A stretch of 16,333 nt of DNA from Rhodospirillaceae bacterium (lineage in GTDB: Bacteria > Pseudomonadota > Alphaproteobacteria > DSM-16000 > Inquilinaceae): contig JAGQRL010000115.1 in NCBI GenBank assembly GCA_020425485.1, positions 2,416 through 18,748 on the forward strand, in the 5' to 3' direction. Position 1 is the first letter of the stretch, and every line of letters starts with the position of its first letter. Below the pieces are notes generated by a model. The model searched no databases. It was given only the letters and a program-made list of their open reading frames with translations, and was not told the DNA's origin. Positions 1-6,477 of the stretch are shown here, one piece after another. Position numbers and translations under genes: made by a program.

Positions 1-302
1 GGGAAGCCGATATCGACGCCGAACTTCTCATTGATGTTCCGCACCCAGGCGATGTGGGAGAAGGTGGAGTCGATCGACAGGCCGAGCAGCTTGCAGCCCA
101 GCGCTTCGAACTCGGCCTGCTTGCGCGCAAAGCCCATGAATTCGGTGGTGCACACCGGCGTGAAGTCCGCCGGGTGGGAGAACAGCACCAGCCAGCTTCC
201 CTTGAAGTCCGCCAGCTTGCGCGGGCCGGCGCTGGTCGGCGCCTCGAAATCGGGCGCAGGCTTGTTGAGGCCCGGCATGGCCGGGGCCGCTTGGCTTTCC
301 AT
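1..302 (-). CDS. Peroxiredoxin (AhpC/TSA, Prx6/1-Cys-like), C-terminus cut off
   Basis: This thiol peroxidase would reduce hydrogen peroxide and organic hydroperoxides in the cytosol. Only the first 100 residues are in the window; the gene runs off the left edge. The thioredoxin-fold N-terminus shows the peroxidatic motif PADFTPVCTTE, with Pro44, Thr48 and the peroxidatic Cys51, followed by the conserved GLSIDST stretch near residues 74-80. The SHPADFTPVCTTEF form is typical of the Prx6 (often 1-Cys) branch, but the missing C-terminus, where a resolving Cys or the long Prx6 extension would lie, prevents a firm subclass. ATG at 302 is preceded by AAGGAA with 7 nt spacing. It lies 32 nt downstream of the MBL dioxygenase gene on the same strand and is probably cotranscribed with it, which fits a sulfur/peroxide stress operon. 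Confidence 0.93.
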   Translation of the reverse strand, partial: MESQAAPAMPGLNKPAPDFEAPTSAGPRKLADFKGSWLVLFSHPADFTPVCTTEFMGFARKQAEFEALGCKLLGLSIDSTFSHIAWVRNINEKFGVDIGF

Positions 303-334
303 CAGACAGTTCCTTGTGTTTCGGGAGGGGGGGA

Positions 335-1216
335 TCAAAGCCCGTTGACCGGGACCTTGAGCATGGGCCGACCGGTGGCATCGGTCGGAATCTCGCCGGC
401 GCGCATGTTCACCTGGAGCGACGGGATGATCAGCTTCGGCACGTCGAGCTGGGCATCCCGCTCGGTGCGGAACTTGATGAACTCCGCGCGCGTCTTGCCG
501 CCGCCAACATGGATGTTGTTGGCCTTTTCCTCCGCCACGCTGGTTTCCCAGGCGATGGCGCGGCCGTTCGGGCCGTAGTCGTGGCACATGAACAGGCGCA
601 TCTCGTCCGGCAGGCTCAGCACCTTCTGGATGCTGTCATAAAGCGTGCCGGCATCGCCGCCGGGGAAGTCCGCACGGGCGGAGCCGCCATCGGGCATGAA
701 CAGGGTGTCGCCAACGAACGCGGCATTGCCCATCCCGTGCACCATGCAGGCCGGCGTGTGGCCGGGCGTGTGGATGGCGAAGCACACCATCTCGCCCACC
801 CGGTAGGTGTCGCCGTCCTTGAACAGCGCATCGAACTGCGAACCGTCGCGCTGGAACTCCGTGCCTTCGTTGAAGATCTTCCCGAAGGTCTCCTGCACCG
901 TGATGATCTGGTCGCCGACGCCGATCTTGCCGCCCAGCTTCTGCTGAATGTAGGGGGCGGCCGACAGGTGATCGGCATGCACGTGGGTTTCGATGATCCA
1001 CTGCAGGTCGAGCCCGCGGGAGCGGACCTCGTCGATCAGGGTGTCGGCATGGCTGTAGGTAATCCGCCCGGCGGCATAGTTGATGTCGAGCACGCTATCG
1101 ACGATCGCGCAGGCAGTCGATGCCGGGTCCTTGACGATATAGCTGATCGTGTTGGTCGCCTCGTCGAAGTGGCCCGTCACCTCGGGCTTGGTGGTCATGT
1201 CGACAGGATAGGTCAT
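335..1216 (-). CDS. MBL-fold persulfide dioxygenase (ETHE1/Blh-like)
   Basis: A 293-residue metallo-beta-lactamase-fold enzyme. It carries HVHADH (His78, His80, Asp82, His83), PGHTP (His153), GDTLF (Asp170) and CHDYG (His212). In the ETHE1/Blh persulfide dioxygenase branch a mononuclear iron is held by two His and one Asp, which would be His78, His153 and Asp170 here. The family oxidises glutathione persulfide to sulfite. The ALFKDGDTYRVGE-like region and the long C-terminus (KLIIPSLQVNMRAGEIP) match the longer bacterial Blh type rather than glyoxalase II. The start at 1216 has GGGAGG about 5 nt upstream; Met7 (1198) is a weaker alternative. Neighbours are a DUF2892 protein, a peroxiredoxin and a Crp/Fnr regulator, the usual company of sulfide/persulfide detoxification genes. 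Substrate is inferred from family and context. Confidence 0.9.
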   Translation of the reverse strand: MTYPVDMTTKPEVTGHFDEATNTISYIVKDPASTACAIVDSVLDINYAAGRITYSHADTLIDEVRSRGLDLQWIIETHVHADHLSAAPYIQQKLGGKIGVGDQIITVQETFGKIFNEGTEFQRDGSQFDALFKDGDTYRVGEMVCFAIHTPGHTPACMVHGMGNAAFVGDTLFMPDGGSARADFPGGDAGTLYDSIQKVLSLPDEMRLFMCHDYGPNGRAIAWETSVAEEKANNIHVGGGKTRAEFIKFRTERDAQLDVPKLIIPSLQVNMRAGEIPTDATGRPMLKVPVNGL

Positions 1217-1295
1217 TGGTCCTCCCGGATCCCTTTTTGGTCTTTGAAAGCGTTGGTTGCTGCTTGGCCGATCGGCGGGTTGCCGATGAGCCCGC

Positions 1296-1511
1296 TCACC
1301 GCACCCGGCAGGTGCGGACCCCGATCAGGCTGTAGAGCGGGCAGATGCGCATCAGGGCGGTCGCCAGCATGACCACGCCCACCGCCGCGGCGACGTATTT
1401 GGGCCAGCCGCCCTCGAAAACGGCCATGCCGCTGCCGAAGGCGAGGTAGAGCAGGACAACGCCCAGAACTGCGCGGAAGATGCGGTCGATCAGTCCAACA
1501 TTGACGGTCAT
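1296..1511 (-). CDS. YgaP-type DUF2892 inner-membrane protein
   Basis: A 71-residue protein with two hydrophobic helices (about residues 12-30 and 36-55) and the family signature: an N-terminal IDRIFRAVLG block and a C-terminal RICPLYSLIGVRTC block with Cys57 and Cys68. DUF2892 domains occur alone or fused to a rhodanese, as in E. coli YgaP, and commonly sit beside persulfide dioxygenase, rhodanese or sulfide:quinone oxidoreductase genes. The biochemical role is not settled. ATG at 1511 is preceded by TGGAGGC at good spacing. It is the first gene of the apparent minus-strand operon (DUF2892, MBL dioxygenase, peroxiredoxin), with a 79 nt gap before the MBL gene. A perfect palindrome 53 nt upstream of its start is a likely operator. 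Confidence 0.88.
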   Translation of the reverse strand: MTVNVGLIDRIFRAVLGVVLLYLAFGSGMAVFEGGWPKYVAAAVGVVMLATALMRICPLYSLIGVRTCRVR

Positions 1512-1564
1512 GGCTTGCCTCCAGACAAAAGCTGGCCCTTGTTCTCAGCTCCTGTGGAGAATGT

Positions 1565-1581
1565 CTGTGACGTTGTCACAG
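1565..1581. promoter_or_regulatory. CRP/FNR-type palindromic operator upstream of the DUF2892 operon
   Basis: The sequence CTGTGAC-GTT-GTCACAG is a perfect 7+3+7 inverted repeat. It resembles the CRP consensus TGTGA-N6-TCACA but with a 5 nt centre. It lies between the Crp/Fnr regulator gene and the DUF2892 gene, about 62 nt (centre) upstream of the latter's ATG, the right place for an activator site if the transcript has a short leader. I could not find a convincing -10 box downstream, which would suit an activator-dependent promoter. That the neighbouring regulator binds it is inference. Confidence 0.6.
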
Positions 1582-1610
1582 AGCCGGGGGAGGCGACGCG
1601 TCAAGGCTGC

Positions 1611-1633
1611 CTGGCGCCAGGAAAAGGCGCCAG
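1611..1633. terminator. Hairpin between regulator and DUF2892 operon
   Basis: CTGGCGCC, a 7 nt loop AGGAAAA, then GGCGCCAG form a perfect 8 bp stem. It lies 41 nt beyond the stop codon of the Crp/Fnr gene and upstream of the palindromic operator, where a terminator isolating the regulator transcript would be expected. On the minus strand no U-run follows the stem, so intrinsic termination is uncertain; it could also be another protein-binding site. Confidence 0.3.
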
Positions 1634-1674
1634 TTTCCACTTGGATCTAACGATCTGGTGGCGGCTGATCGGCG

Positions 1675-2334
1675 CTATGCCGAAGCGGTGGCCTCCAGGG
1701 CCGCGCGGTCGGTGATGCGGATCTCGCCGCGGCTGAGAGCGATCCAGCCGCGGCGCTGGAATTCCTGGAGCTGGCGGGAAATCACCTCGCGCACCGAGCC
1801 CAGCTCGGCGGCAAGCTGCTGGTGCGTCGCCCGCACCTCTTCCGCCCCGCCGGCCCGTGCCACCAGCCGTTGTGCCAGGCGCACGTCGATCCGCCCGAAC
1901 GCCACGTCGTCGATCACCCGGAACAGGTCGGTGATGCGCTTGGAATAGGCCATGAAGACGAACTGGCGGAACACCGGGGCGCGGGCCACCAGGTCGTCGA
2001 ACACCGCGCGCGGAATGGCGACGGCCTCCACCGCGGTCTCGGCGATCCCTTCGGCGGAATAGTCCTCGTGCGCCAGCATGCAGGCGGTGGTGAGCACGCA
2101 GCTTTGGCCGGCTTCCACGCGGTAGAGCACGATCTCCCGGCCGCTTTCGGAGGTCTGGAACACCCGCACGGTGCCGTCGAGCAGCAGCAGCAGATTGTCG
2201 GGCGAGCGGCCCGGCCCGAAGATCTTCGCCCCCGCTTCCGCGCGGATAATCGCGGACCGCCCCACGAGCTGCGCGCGGATGTCGGCCGGGAGTTGCCGCA
2301 ATCCTTCAAACCGGTCGATCCAATTGCCGCTCAT
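1675..2334 (-). CDS. Crp/Fnr-family transcriptional regulator, probable thiol/persulfide stress control
   Basis: A cyclic-nucleotide-binding-like beta-barrel (about residues 15-125) is followed by a dimerisation helix and a C-terminal winged helix-turn-helix (about 168-202, THQQLAAELGSVREVISRQL). I chose ATG 2334, giving 219 residues, because AGGGG lies 7 nt upstream and the length is normal for the family; an in-frame ATG at 2427 would add 31 residues but has no Shine-Dalgarno sequence. There is no FNR-style N-terminal cysteine cluster. Instead two cysteines sit close together in the sensor domain (GQSCVLTTACML; Cys79 and Cys85 from this start). Genes of this type are found next to persulfide dioxygenase and DUF2892 genes, so sensing of reactive sulfur through these cysteines is plausible but inferred. 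The gene lies 163 nt upstream of the DUF2892 operon, with a palindromic site in between. Confidence 0.9.
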   Translation of the reverse strand: MSGNWIDRFEGLRQLPADIRAQLVGRSAIIRAEAGAKIFGPGRSPDNLLLLLDGTVRVFQTSESGREIVLYRVEAGQSCVLTTACMLAHEDYSAEGIAETAVEAVAIPRAVFDDLVARAPVFRQFVFMAYSKRITDLFRVIDDVAFGRIDVRLAQRLVARAGGAEEVRATHQQLAAELGSVREVISRQLQEFQRRGWIALSRGEIRITDRAALEATASA

Positions 2335-2341
2335 GTACGCA

Positions 2342-2370
2342 CCCCTGTGGACGGGGCGTAAGTCTGCCCC
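2342..2370 (-). other. Leader of the regulator gene with mutually exclusive hairpins
   Basis: Read on the minus strand, the leader contains GGGGC (2370-2366), GCCCC (2357-2353) and GGGG (2345-2342), the last being the Shine-Dalgarno sequence of the regulator. The middle GCCCC can pair either with the upstream GGGGC (8 nt loop) or with the Shine-Dalgarno GGGG (7 nt loop). Stems are only 4-5 bp, so a regulatory role is speculative. The rest of the 259 nt gap (2335-2593) shows no clear promoter; a short TGGAT-TG-ATCCA repeat is at 2415-2426. Confidence 0.25.
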
Positions 2371-2593
2371 TATGTCTGCCTGTTCCGAAGTAAAGCCGGC
2401 CGCAAGCTCAGCTTTGGATTGATCCATCTACAGTTTCTCGCGCGGCGATAGTGCTCCCGGACAAGTGGCCAGGATCCAATGTTAGTGCAGTGTTCGCTCC
2501 TCCGCCAAGACGATCGGGGGGTGCCGGGCGACGGATATGGCGGCGCCGGAAACACGCAGATCTGGCCGACCAGGGGGGGCCGACCGGAGCGGC

Positions 2594-3322
2594 CTACCAG
2601 GGCGGGCAGACACGGGCGTGGTGCACGGTGCGCTCGTCCAGGAACCCGAGGTCCTGGGTGTAGGCGCGGTTGGCCATCAGCTCGCTGATGCCGTTGTTCT
2701 GGAACCGCCCCACCGGCGTGGTGAGCAGGTGCAGTTCGCGCACCGCCCAGGCACCGACATTCACCCAGATATCCGGCCCCGGACAGCTATCGAGCTTGCC
2801 GCACGGCACGCCGGTGTCCCCGCCGCAGGCCCTGCCGTCCATCAGGGCTGCCTGCACCTGGCCATGGGGGTGGATGTACTGGAGCCAGCGCATGCGGGCC
2901 CACAGCGCGCGGATCAGCCGCCGCCCGGCGAGGATGGCGTCCACCGTCAGCCGCTGTGCCGGATCGCTCGGCGGTTGGCGCGTGTGCGGCAGGTTGCAGG
3001 CGAACTCGATGTCGATGCCGGAGCGGGCAAACCCGCCCGCACTCTGCACGGCCACTTCCACATCGTGGGTGTAGAAGATCACGCCATCCAGCCGCACCAC
3101 GAAGTTGGCGCGGATGTTGTCCACGTGGTGCAGCAGGTGCGGCGTGCGTTCCATCGGCCGCAGGTGCTGTTCTTCCAACAGGGTGTGGTCGGAGGTCTGG
3201 TGGAGAACGATGGCGTTGACGTCTTCCGCCGCCCGGTCGCGCAGCACGATGCCGGGGCGCCTGGATCTGGCGGCGATGCCCCGTCTGTCCTCAAGTCGCC
3301 AACAGGTGATGTTGACCGACAT
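2594..3322 (-). CDS. N-acetylmuramoyl-L-alanine amidase domain protein (amidase_2/PGRP fold)
   Basis: The 242-residue product resembles zinc amidases that cut the bond between MurNAc and L-alanine in peptidoglycan. It shows the first strand ending in the zinc His (NAIVLHQTS, His41), the HLLHHVDNIRANFVVRLDG block typical of amidase_2 (here Asn73 takes the place of the usual His), and a C-terminal HPHGQV (His153) followed by KLDSCPGPDIW with Cys180. T7-lysozyme-like enzymes use His/His/Cys, so His41, His153 and Cys180 are the candidate ligands. The gap between the last two is unusually long and Cys/Gly-rich. No signal peptide is visible. ATG 3322 was chosen because the frame upstream codes for low-complexity Pro/Arg-rich sequence; GGGAG lies about 12 nt upstream. 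It stands alone, transcribed away from the MlaC-like gene. The 258 nt between them holds no promoter I would defend. Confidence 0.72.
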   Translation of the reverse strand: MSVNITCWRLEDRRGIAARSRRPGIVLRDRAAEDVNAIVLHQTSDHTLLEEQHLRPMERTPHLLHHVDNIRANFVVRLDGVIFYTHDVEVAVQSAGGFARSGIDIEFACNLPHTRQPPSDPAQRLTVDAILAGRRLIRALWARMRWLQYIHPHGQVQAALMDGRACGGDTGVPCGKLDSCPGPDIWVNVGAWAVRELHLLTTPVGRFQNNGISELMANRAYTQDLGFLDERTVHHARVCPPW

Positions 3323-3580
3323 GGTCCCGCTCGCTCCCAAATTCGTGTGGCAGGAGCGCCACGGCAACTTAAAGATGACTCCAGTCGGGCCGGAGGACAA
3401 TTGCCCAAGCCGCAAGGGTGAAGCGCTGCCGGGCCCAGCCTCGCCCCTGCCCCTAACCCGCCTGCCCGGCCGGCGTCGCGCGAACGCCCTTGCACTCTGC
3501 GGAGGGAGTGGAGAGGCTGGCTGACCCGGCGGCGGTCGCGGTCTGCTTTCTTTCAGATCCCCAGGCAAATGCAGGACGCC

Positions 3581-4237
3581 ATGGCGAAAGGACTGCCCCT
3601 ATCCGCAGAGGCCGGCTCGCGCACGCGGCCGCTCATCGCCCTCCTCGCCCTGGCCGCCATCACCCTGTTGGCCGGCCCATCCAGGGCACAGGACGCGCCG
3701 GACGAAGCGGCGTCGGCCCATGTTGCCGGCTTTGTCGCGGCCCTGGAGCAGATCGCCCGGCAGGAACCGGAACTGGCGGCCCGCATCGACCGCACGGCGG
3801 CAGCGGTGGAGGCGGCCATCGGCTGGCGCACCATCGCCCGCTACGCGGCCGGCCCCGCCTGGCAGGCGGCCGACGAGGCGGCGCAGGCGGCCTATCTGGT
3901 GGCCTATGGCCGCTACCTCAATGCCTCCATCGCCCGCCGGATGGACGCCTATACCGGCGAGACCGCCACCGTGCTCGGCACCCGGCCGATCGACGATGGC
4001 GACATCCTGGTGGCCACCCGGCTCGCCTCCCCCGGGGCGCCGACGCGGGTGGTGCAGTGGCGCGTGCGCCTCGGCGACGCCGGGCCGGCGATCGTCGACA
4101 TCCTGGTGGACGGTGCCTCGCTGGTGGTGAACCAGCGCGATGAGTTCGCCGCGGTGCTGGCCGGCGGCTCCGGCGGGCTGGCCCCGCTGACCGACGCGCT
4201 GGCGGAGCAGACGGTCCGCCTCAGCACGCCAGACTAG
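3581..4237 (+). CDS. MlaC/Ttg2D-like periplasmic phospholipid-binding protein
   Basis: A 218-residue exported protein: a basic N-terminus, a hydrophobic core (about 18-31) and a likely cleavage after PSRA (residue 36). The mature part follows the MlaC pattern: IARYAAGPAW..A...QAAYLVAYGRYLNASIARRM in the helical half, then VVQWRVR, IVDILVDGASLVVNQRDEFAAVL near residues 157-193, which is the diagnostic C-terminal block. MlaC proteins carry phospholipids across the periplasm between membrane complexes. ATG 3581 has AGGA 4 nt upstream; an in-frame ATG at 3569 adds four residues and is a possible alternative. No MlaA, MlaD, MlaE or MlaF gene is present in the window; instead an FtsX/LolD-type ABC operon ends directly against it on the other strand. 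Confidence 0.87.
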   Translation: MAKGLPLSAEAGSRTRPLIALLALAAITLLAGPSRAQDAPDEAASAHVAGFVAALEQIARQEPELAARIDRTAAAVEAAIGWRTIARYAAGPAWQAADEAAQAAYLVAYGRYLNASIARRMDAYTGETATVLGTRPIDDGDILVATRLASPGAPTRVVQWRVRLGDAGPAIVDILVDGASLVVNQRDEFAAVLAGGSGGLAPLTDALAEQTVRLSTPD

Positions 4238-5353
4238 CTACAGCCGTCGCTGGGCGATCACCGCAGCCGGGCGGATGCCCAGCGCCGTCAAGGCCGGCAG
4301 CACACCACCGGCCAGGCAGGTCACCAGCGCTGCCGCCAGCCCGGTCACCCCCACGCCGAAGGTCGGCTGCGGATCGATGAAGGTGGCCACGCTGTCCAGC
4401 GAGCCGATGGCCGATGCCGCGGCAAAGCCAGCGGCGGTGCCGGCCGCCCCGGCGATGCCGCCGATGACCACCGCTTCCAGCAGCACCAGCCCGACCACCC
4501 GGCGGTGGCTCCAGCCCAGGCACTTCAGCAGCGCCAGGTCGGGCCGCCGCTCCGTCACGCTCATCATCATGGTGGTGGCCACCAGCGCCACGCCGGTGAG
4601 CAGGGCGACGAAGGACACGCTCCACGACAGCGCCTGCAGCAGCGCCATCAACTGATGGCCGGACACGACATCGCTGCGCGGCGCTGCGGTGACGCGCGTG
4701 ATCGCCGCGGAGATGCCCTCCGCCACGCGCTGCGGATCGGCACCCGCCTCCACCGTGACGGCGAAGAAGGACACGGCGTCGCCAAGGAACAGCAGCTCCG
4801 CTGCGTCGGCGAGCAGCACATGCACGGCATGGTCGCCGAGCTGGCTGCCGGTTTCCACCACGCCGGTGACGGTGAGATCGTGGAACAGCACCGAAACGGT
4901 GCCGCCGGCCTCGGCCTCCGCCGCCCGCGCCAGGGCGGCGCCCAGCACCGCCCCCCACCGGTCCGCCGCACCGGGGGCTGCACCGCTGATCAGGTGCATG
5001 TCCTGCCACAGCGGCGCATCGGCGGCATGGCCAACCAGCACGGTCTGGGCATCGCCGGGCTGGAAGGTGGCCAGGCGCATGATCACGGGATGCACGCCGG
5101 CCACGTCGTCGATGCCCGCGATCTGCGGTGCCATTTCCGCCGGCAGCGAGCCGTTGTAGGGGTCGAGCGCCCCCCATTCGTAGACCAGGATATCCGCACC
5201 GAAGCGCCCCAGCCCGTCGCCCCAGGCGTGCTGCGCGCCATTCACCAGCGTCGTCAGGCCCACCAGGCCGGCAATGGCGATGAACACGCCGCCGGCGGTA
5301 AGCCCGGTGCGTACGCGCCGCCGCAGGAGCTGGCCGAAGGCAAGCGCAAGCAT
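4238..5353 (-). CDS. ABC transporter permease, FtsX/MacB/LolC type (first)
   Basis: A 371-residue permease with the MacB/FtsX layout: one N-terminal membrane helix (about 18-38), a large periplasmic domain (about 40-240) and three C-terminal helices (about 246-264, 286-312, 333-355). The cytoplasmic loop SVTERRPDLALLKCLGW (265-281) is the coupling segment typical of the FtsX family. Such permeases do not form a classical channel but transmit ATP-driven motion to periplasmic partners, for lipoprotein, lipid or peptide release. It follows the second permease gene by 5 nt and has a strong AGGGGTAGGGG ribosome site. It is the last gene of the minus-strand operon, and its stop codon directly abuts that of the MlaC-like gene, leaving no space for a terminator. 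Substrate unknown. Confidence 0.9.
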   Translation of the reverse strand: MLALAFGQLLRRRVRTGLTAGGVFIAIAGLVGLTTLVNGAQHAWGDGLGRFGADILVYEWGALDPYNGSLPAEMAPQIAGIDDVAGVHPVIMRLATFQPGDAQTVLVGHAADAPLWQDMHLISGAAPGAADRWGAVLGAALARAAEAEAGGTVSVLFHDLTVTGVVETGSQLGDHAVHVLLADAAELLFLGDAVSFFAVTVEAGADPQRVAEGISAAITRVTAAPRSDVVSGHQLMALLQALSWSVSFVALLTGVALVATTMMMSVTERRPDLALLKCLGWSHRRVVGLVLLEAVVIGGIAGAAGTAAGFAAASAIGSLDSVATFIDPQPTFGVGVTGLAAALVTCLAGGVLPALTALGIRPAAVIAQRRL

Positions 5354-5358
5354 GGCCC

Positions 5359-6477
5359 CTACCCCTCGCCCAGCAGGGCCGCCGGCGCCCTGCCCATCAC
5401 CTGGCGGGCGGGCAGCAGCCCCAGCACACCGCCGACCGCGGCGATCACCAGCGCCGTCAGCCCATCGTGCAGCGGGGCGAACACTGGCTGGACGAACGGT
5501 GCCACATCGGGCACCTGCGCCAGGGCCGTCACGAAGGCGATGCCGCCGACGGTACCCGCCACCGCACCGGCAGTCGCCAGCACCGTGGCCTCCCCCGCCA
5601 CCAGCAGGCCGATGCGCCCCGACCCCCAGCCCAGCGCCTTCAGCAGGGCGAACTCGCCGCGCCGTTCGGCCACCGACATGGCCATGGTGTTCACCACCAC
5701 CAGCAGGCCGATGCCGAGGCTGAACAGCGACAGGATGCGGGCGACAAGCTGCACCAGCTCGCTGGCGCCATGGTCGCGGGCGGCACTTTCGCCGGTGGAA
5801 AAGGCGATCTGGGGAAAGCGGGCGGACAGCGCTTCGGCCATCGCGTCGGCTTCGGCGGCACCGGCATGTTCCAGATCCACGGCGAAATAGGTCACCGAGC
5901 CCGGGCGGGTGGCGAGCTGTTGCAGATCGGCCAGGGCCATGGTGGCGGAGAACGCGTTCAGCGCCGAGCGGAACGATGAGATTCCCGTGATCTCAACGGG
6001 TTGGCCGAGCAGGCTCACGCGGTCGCCGACGCCGAGACCGAGCGCTTCGGCCGCCCGTTCGCCCAGCACCATGCCGGGCGGATCGGCACCGGCGGCCGGC
6101 AGCGCCCCCGCCGCCAGGGGCACGCCACCCCAGTAGAAACCGCCGAGGGCAGCGCCGTTGACCACGAGGCGGTTGCCGCTTTCGGCAATGGCGAGAACGC
6201 GGGTGAGCACGCCGCTGGCATTGGCCACGCCGGGCACCGCGCGGATCTCCCCCTCCAGCTCCGCCGGCAGCCGGCTCGCCATCAGGTCGAACAGGCCGAC
6301 CTCGAAGCCCACCAGGTCGGTTCCCTGCTCCTCATGGGCCTGCTCCCAGGTGGCCACGAAACCGCGCGAGAGGCCGGAGATGGCGGTGAACGCCACCACG
6401 GCGACGGCGATGCCCAGAAACGTCAGCAGGGTGCGCAGGCGCCGGCGCCGCAGGGCGCGGTACACCAAGCCGATCAT
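5359..6477 (-). CDS. ABC transporter permease, FtsX/MacB/LolE type (second)
   Basis: A 372-residue permease with the same design as its downstream neighbour: an N-terminal helix (about 16-36) after a basic RRRRLR stretch, a periplasmic MacB-core-like domain (about 38-240), and C-terminal helices at about 245-265, 290-317 and 338-357. The loop SVAERRGEFALLKALGW (268-284) is the FtsX-family coupling segment. Sequence resemblance between the two permeases is visible mainly in this loop and the first helix, which suggests they form a heterodimer, as LolC with LolE. Its ATG overlaps the ATPase stop codon (ATGA at 6477-6474), indicating translational coupling. Confidence 0.9.
   Translation of the reverse strand: MIGLVYRALRRRRLRTLLTFLGIAVAVVAFTAISGLSRGFVATWEQAHEEQGTDLVGFEVGLFDLMASRLPAELEGEIRAVPGVANASGVLTRVLAIAESGNRLVVNGAALGGFYWGGVPLAAGALPAAGADPPGMVLGERAAEALGLGVGDRVSLLGQPVEITGISSFRSALNAFSATMALADLQQLATRPGSVTYFAVDLEHAGAAEADAMAEALSARFPQIAFSTGESAARDHGASELVQLVARILSLFSLGIGLLVVVNTMAMSVAERRGEFALLKALGWGSGRIGLLVAGEATVLATAGAVAGTVGGIAFVTALAQVPDVAPFVQPVFAPLHDGLTALVIAAVGGVLGLLPARQVMGRAPAALLGEG

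Noticed and set aside
314..1372. 352-codon plus-strand frame opposite the MBL gene
   Set aside because: Low-complexity shadow without a recognisable domain; the minus-strand MBL enzyme has complete motifs and a good ribosome site.
2335..2427. Regulator start at ATG 2427 with 31 extra residues
   Set aside because: No ribosome site, while ATG 2334 has AGGGG at good spacing and gives the standard family length.
3323..3568. N-terminal extension of the amidase by 82 residues
   Set aside because: The extension is Pro/Arg/Gly low-complexity sequence without a signal peptide, and ATG 3322 starts exactly where the plausible protein begins.
4505..5890. 461-codon plus-strand frame across the two permease genes
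   Set aside because: His/Gln/Arg-rich antisense shadow; both minus-strand permeases are clear family members.
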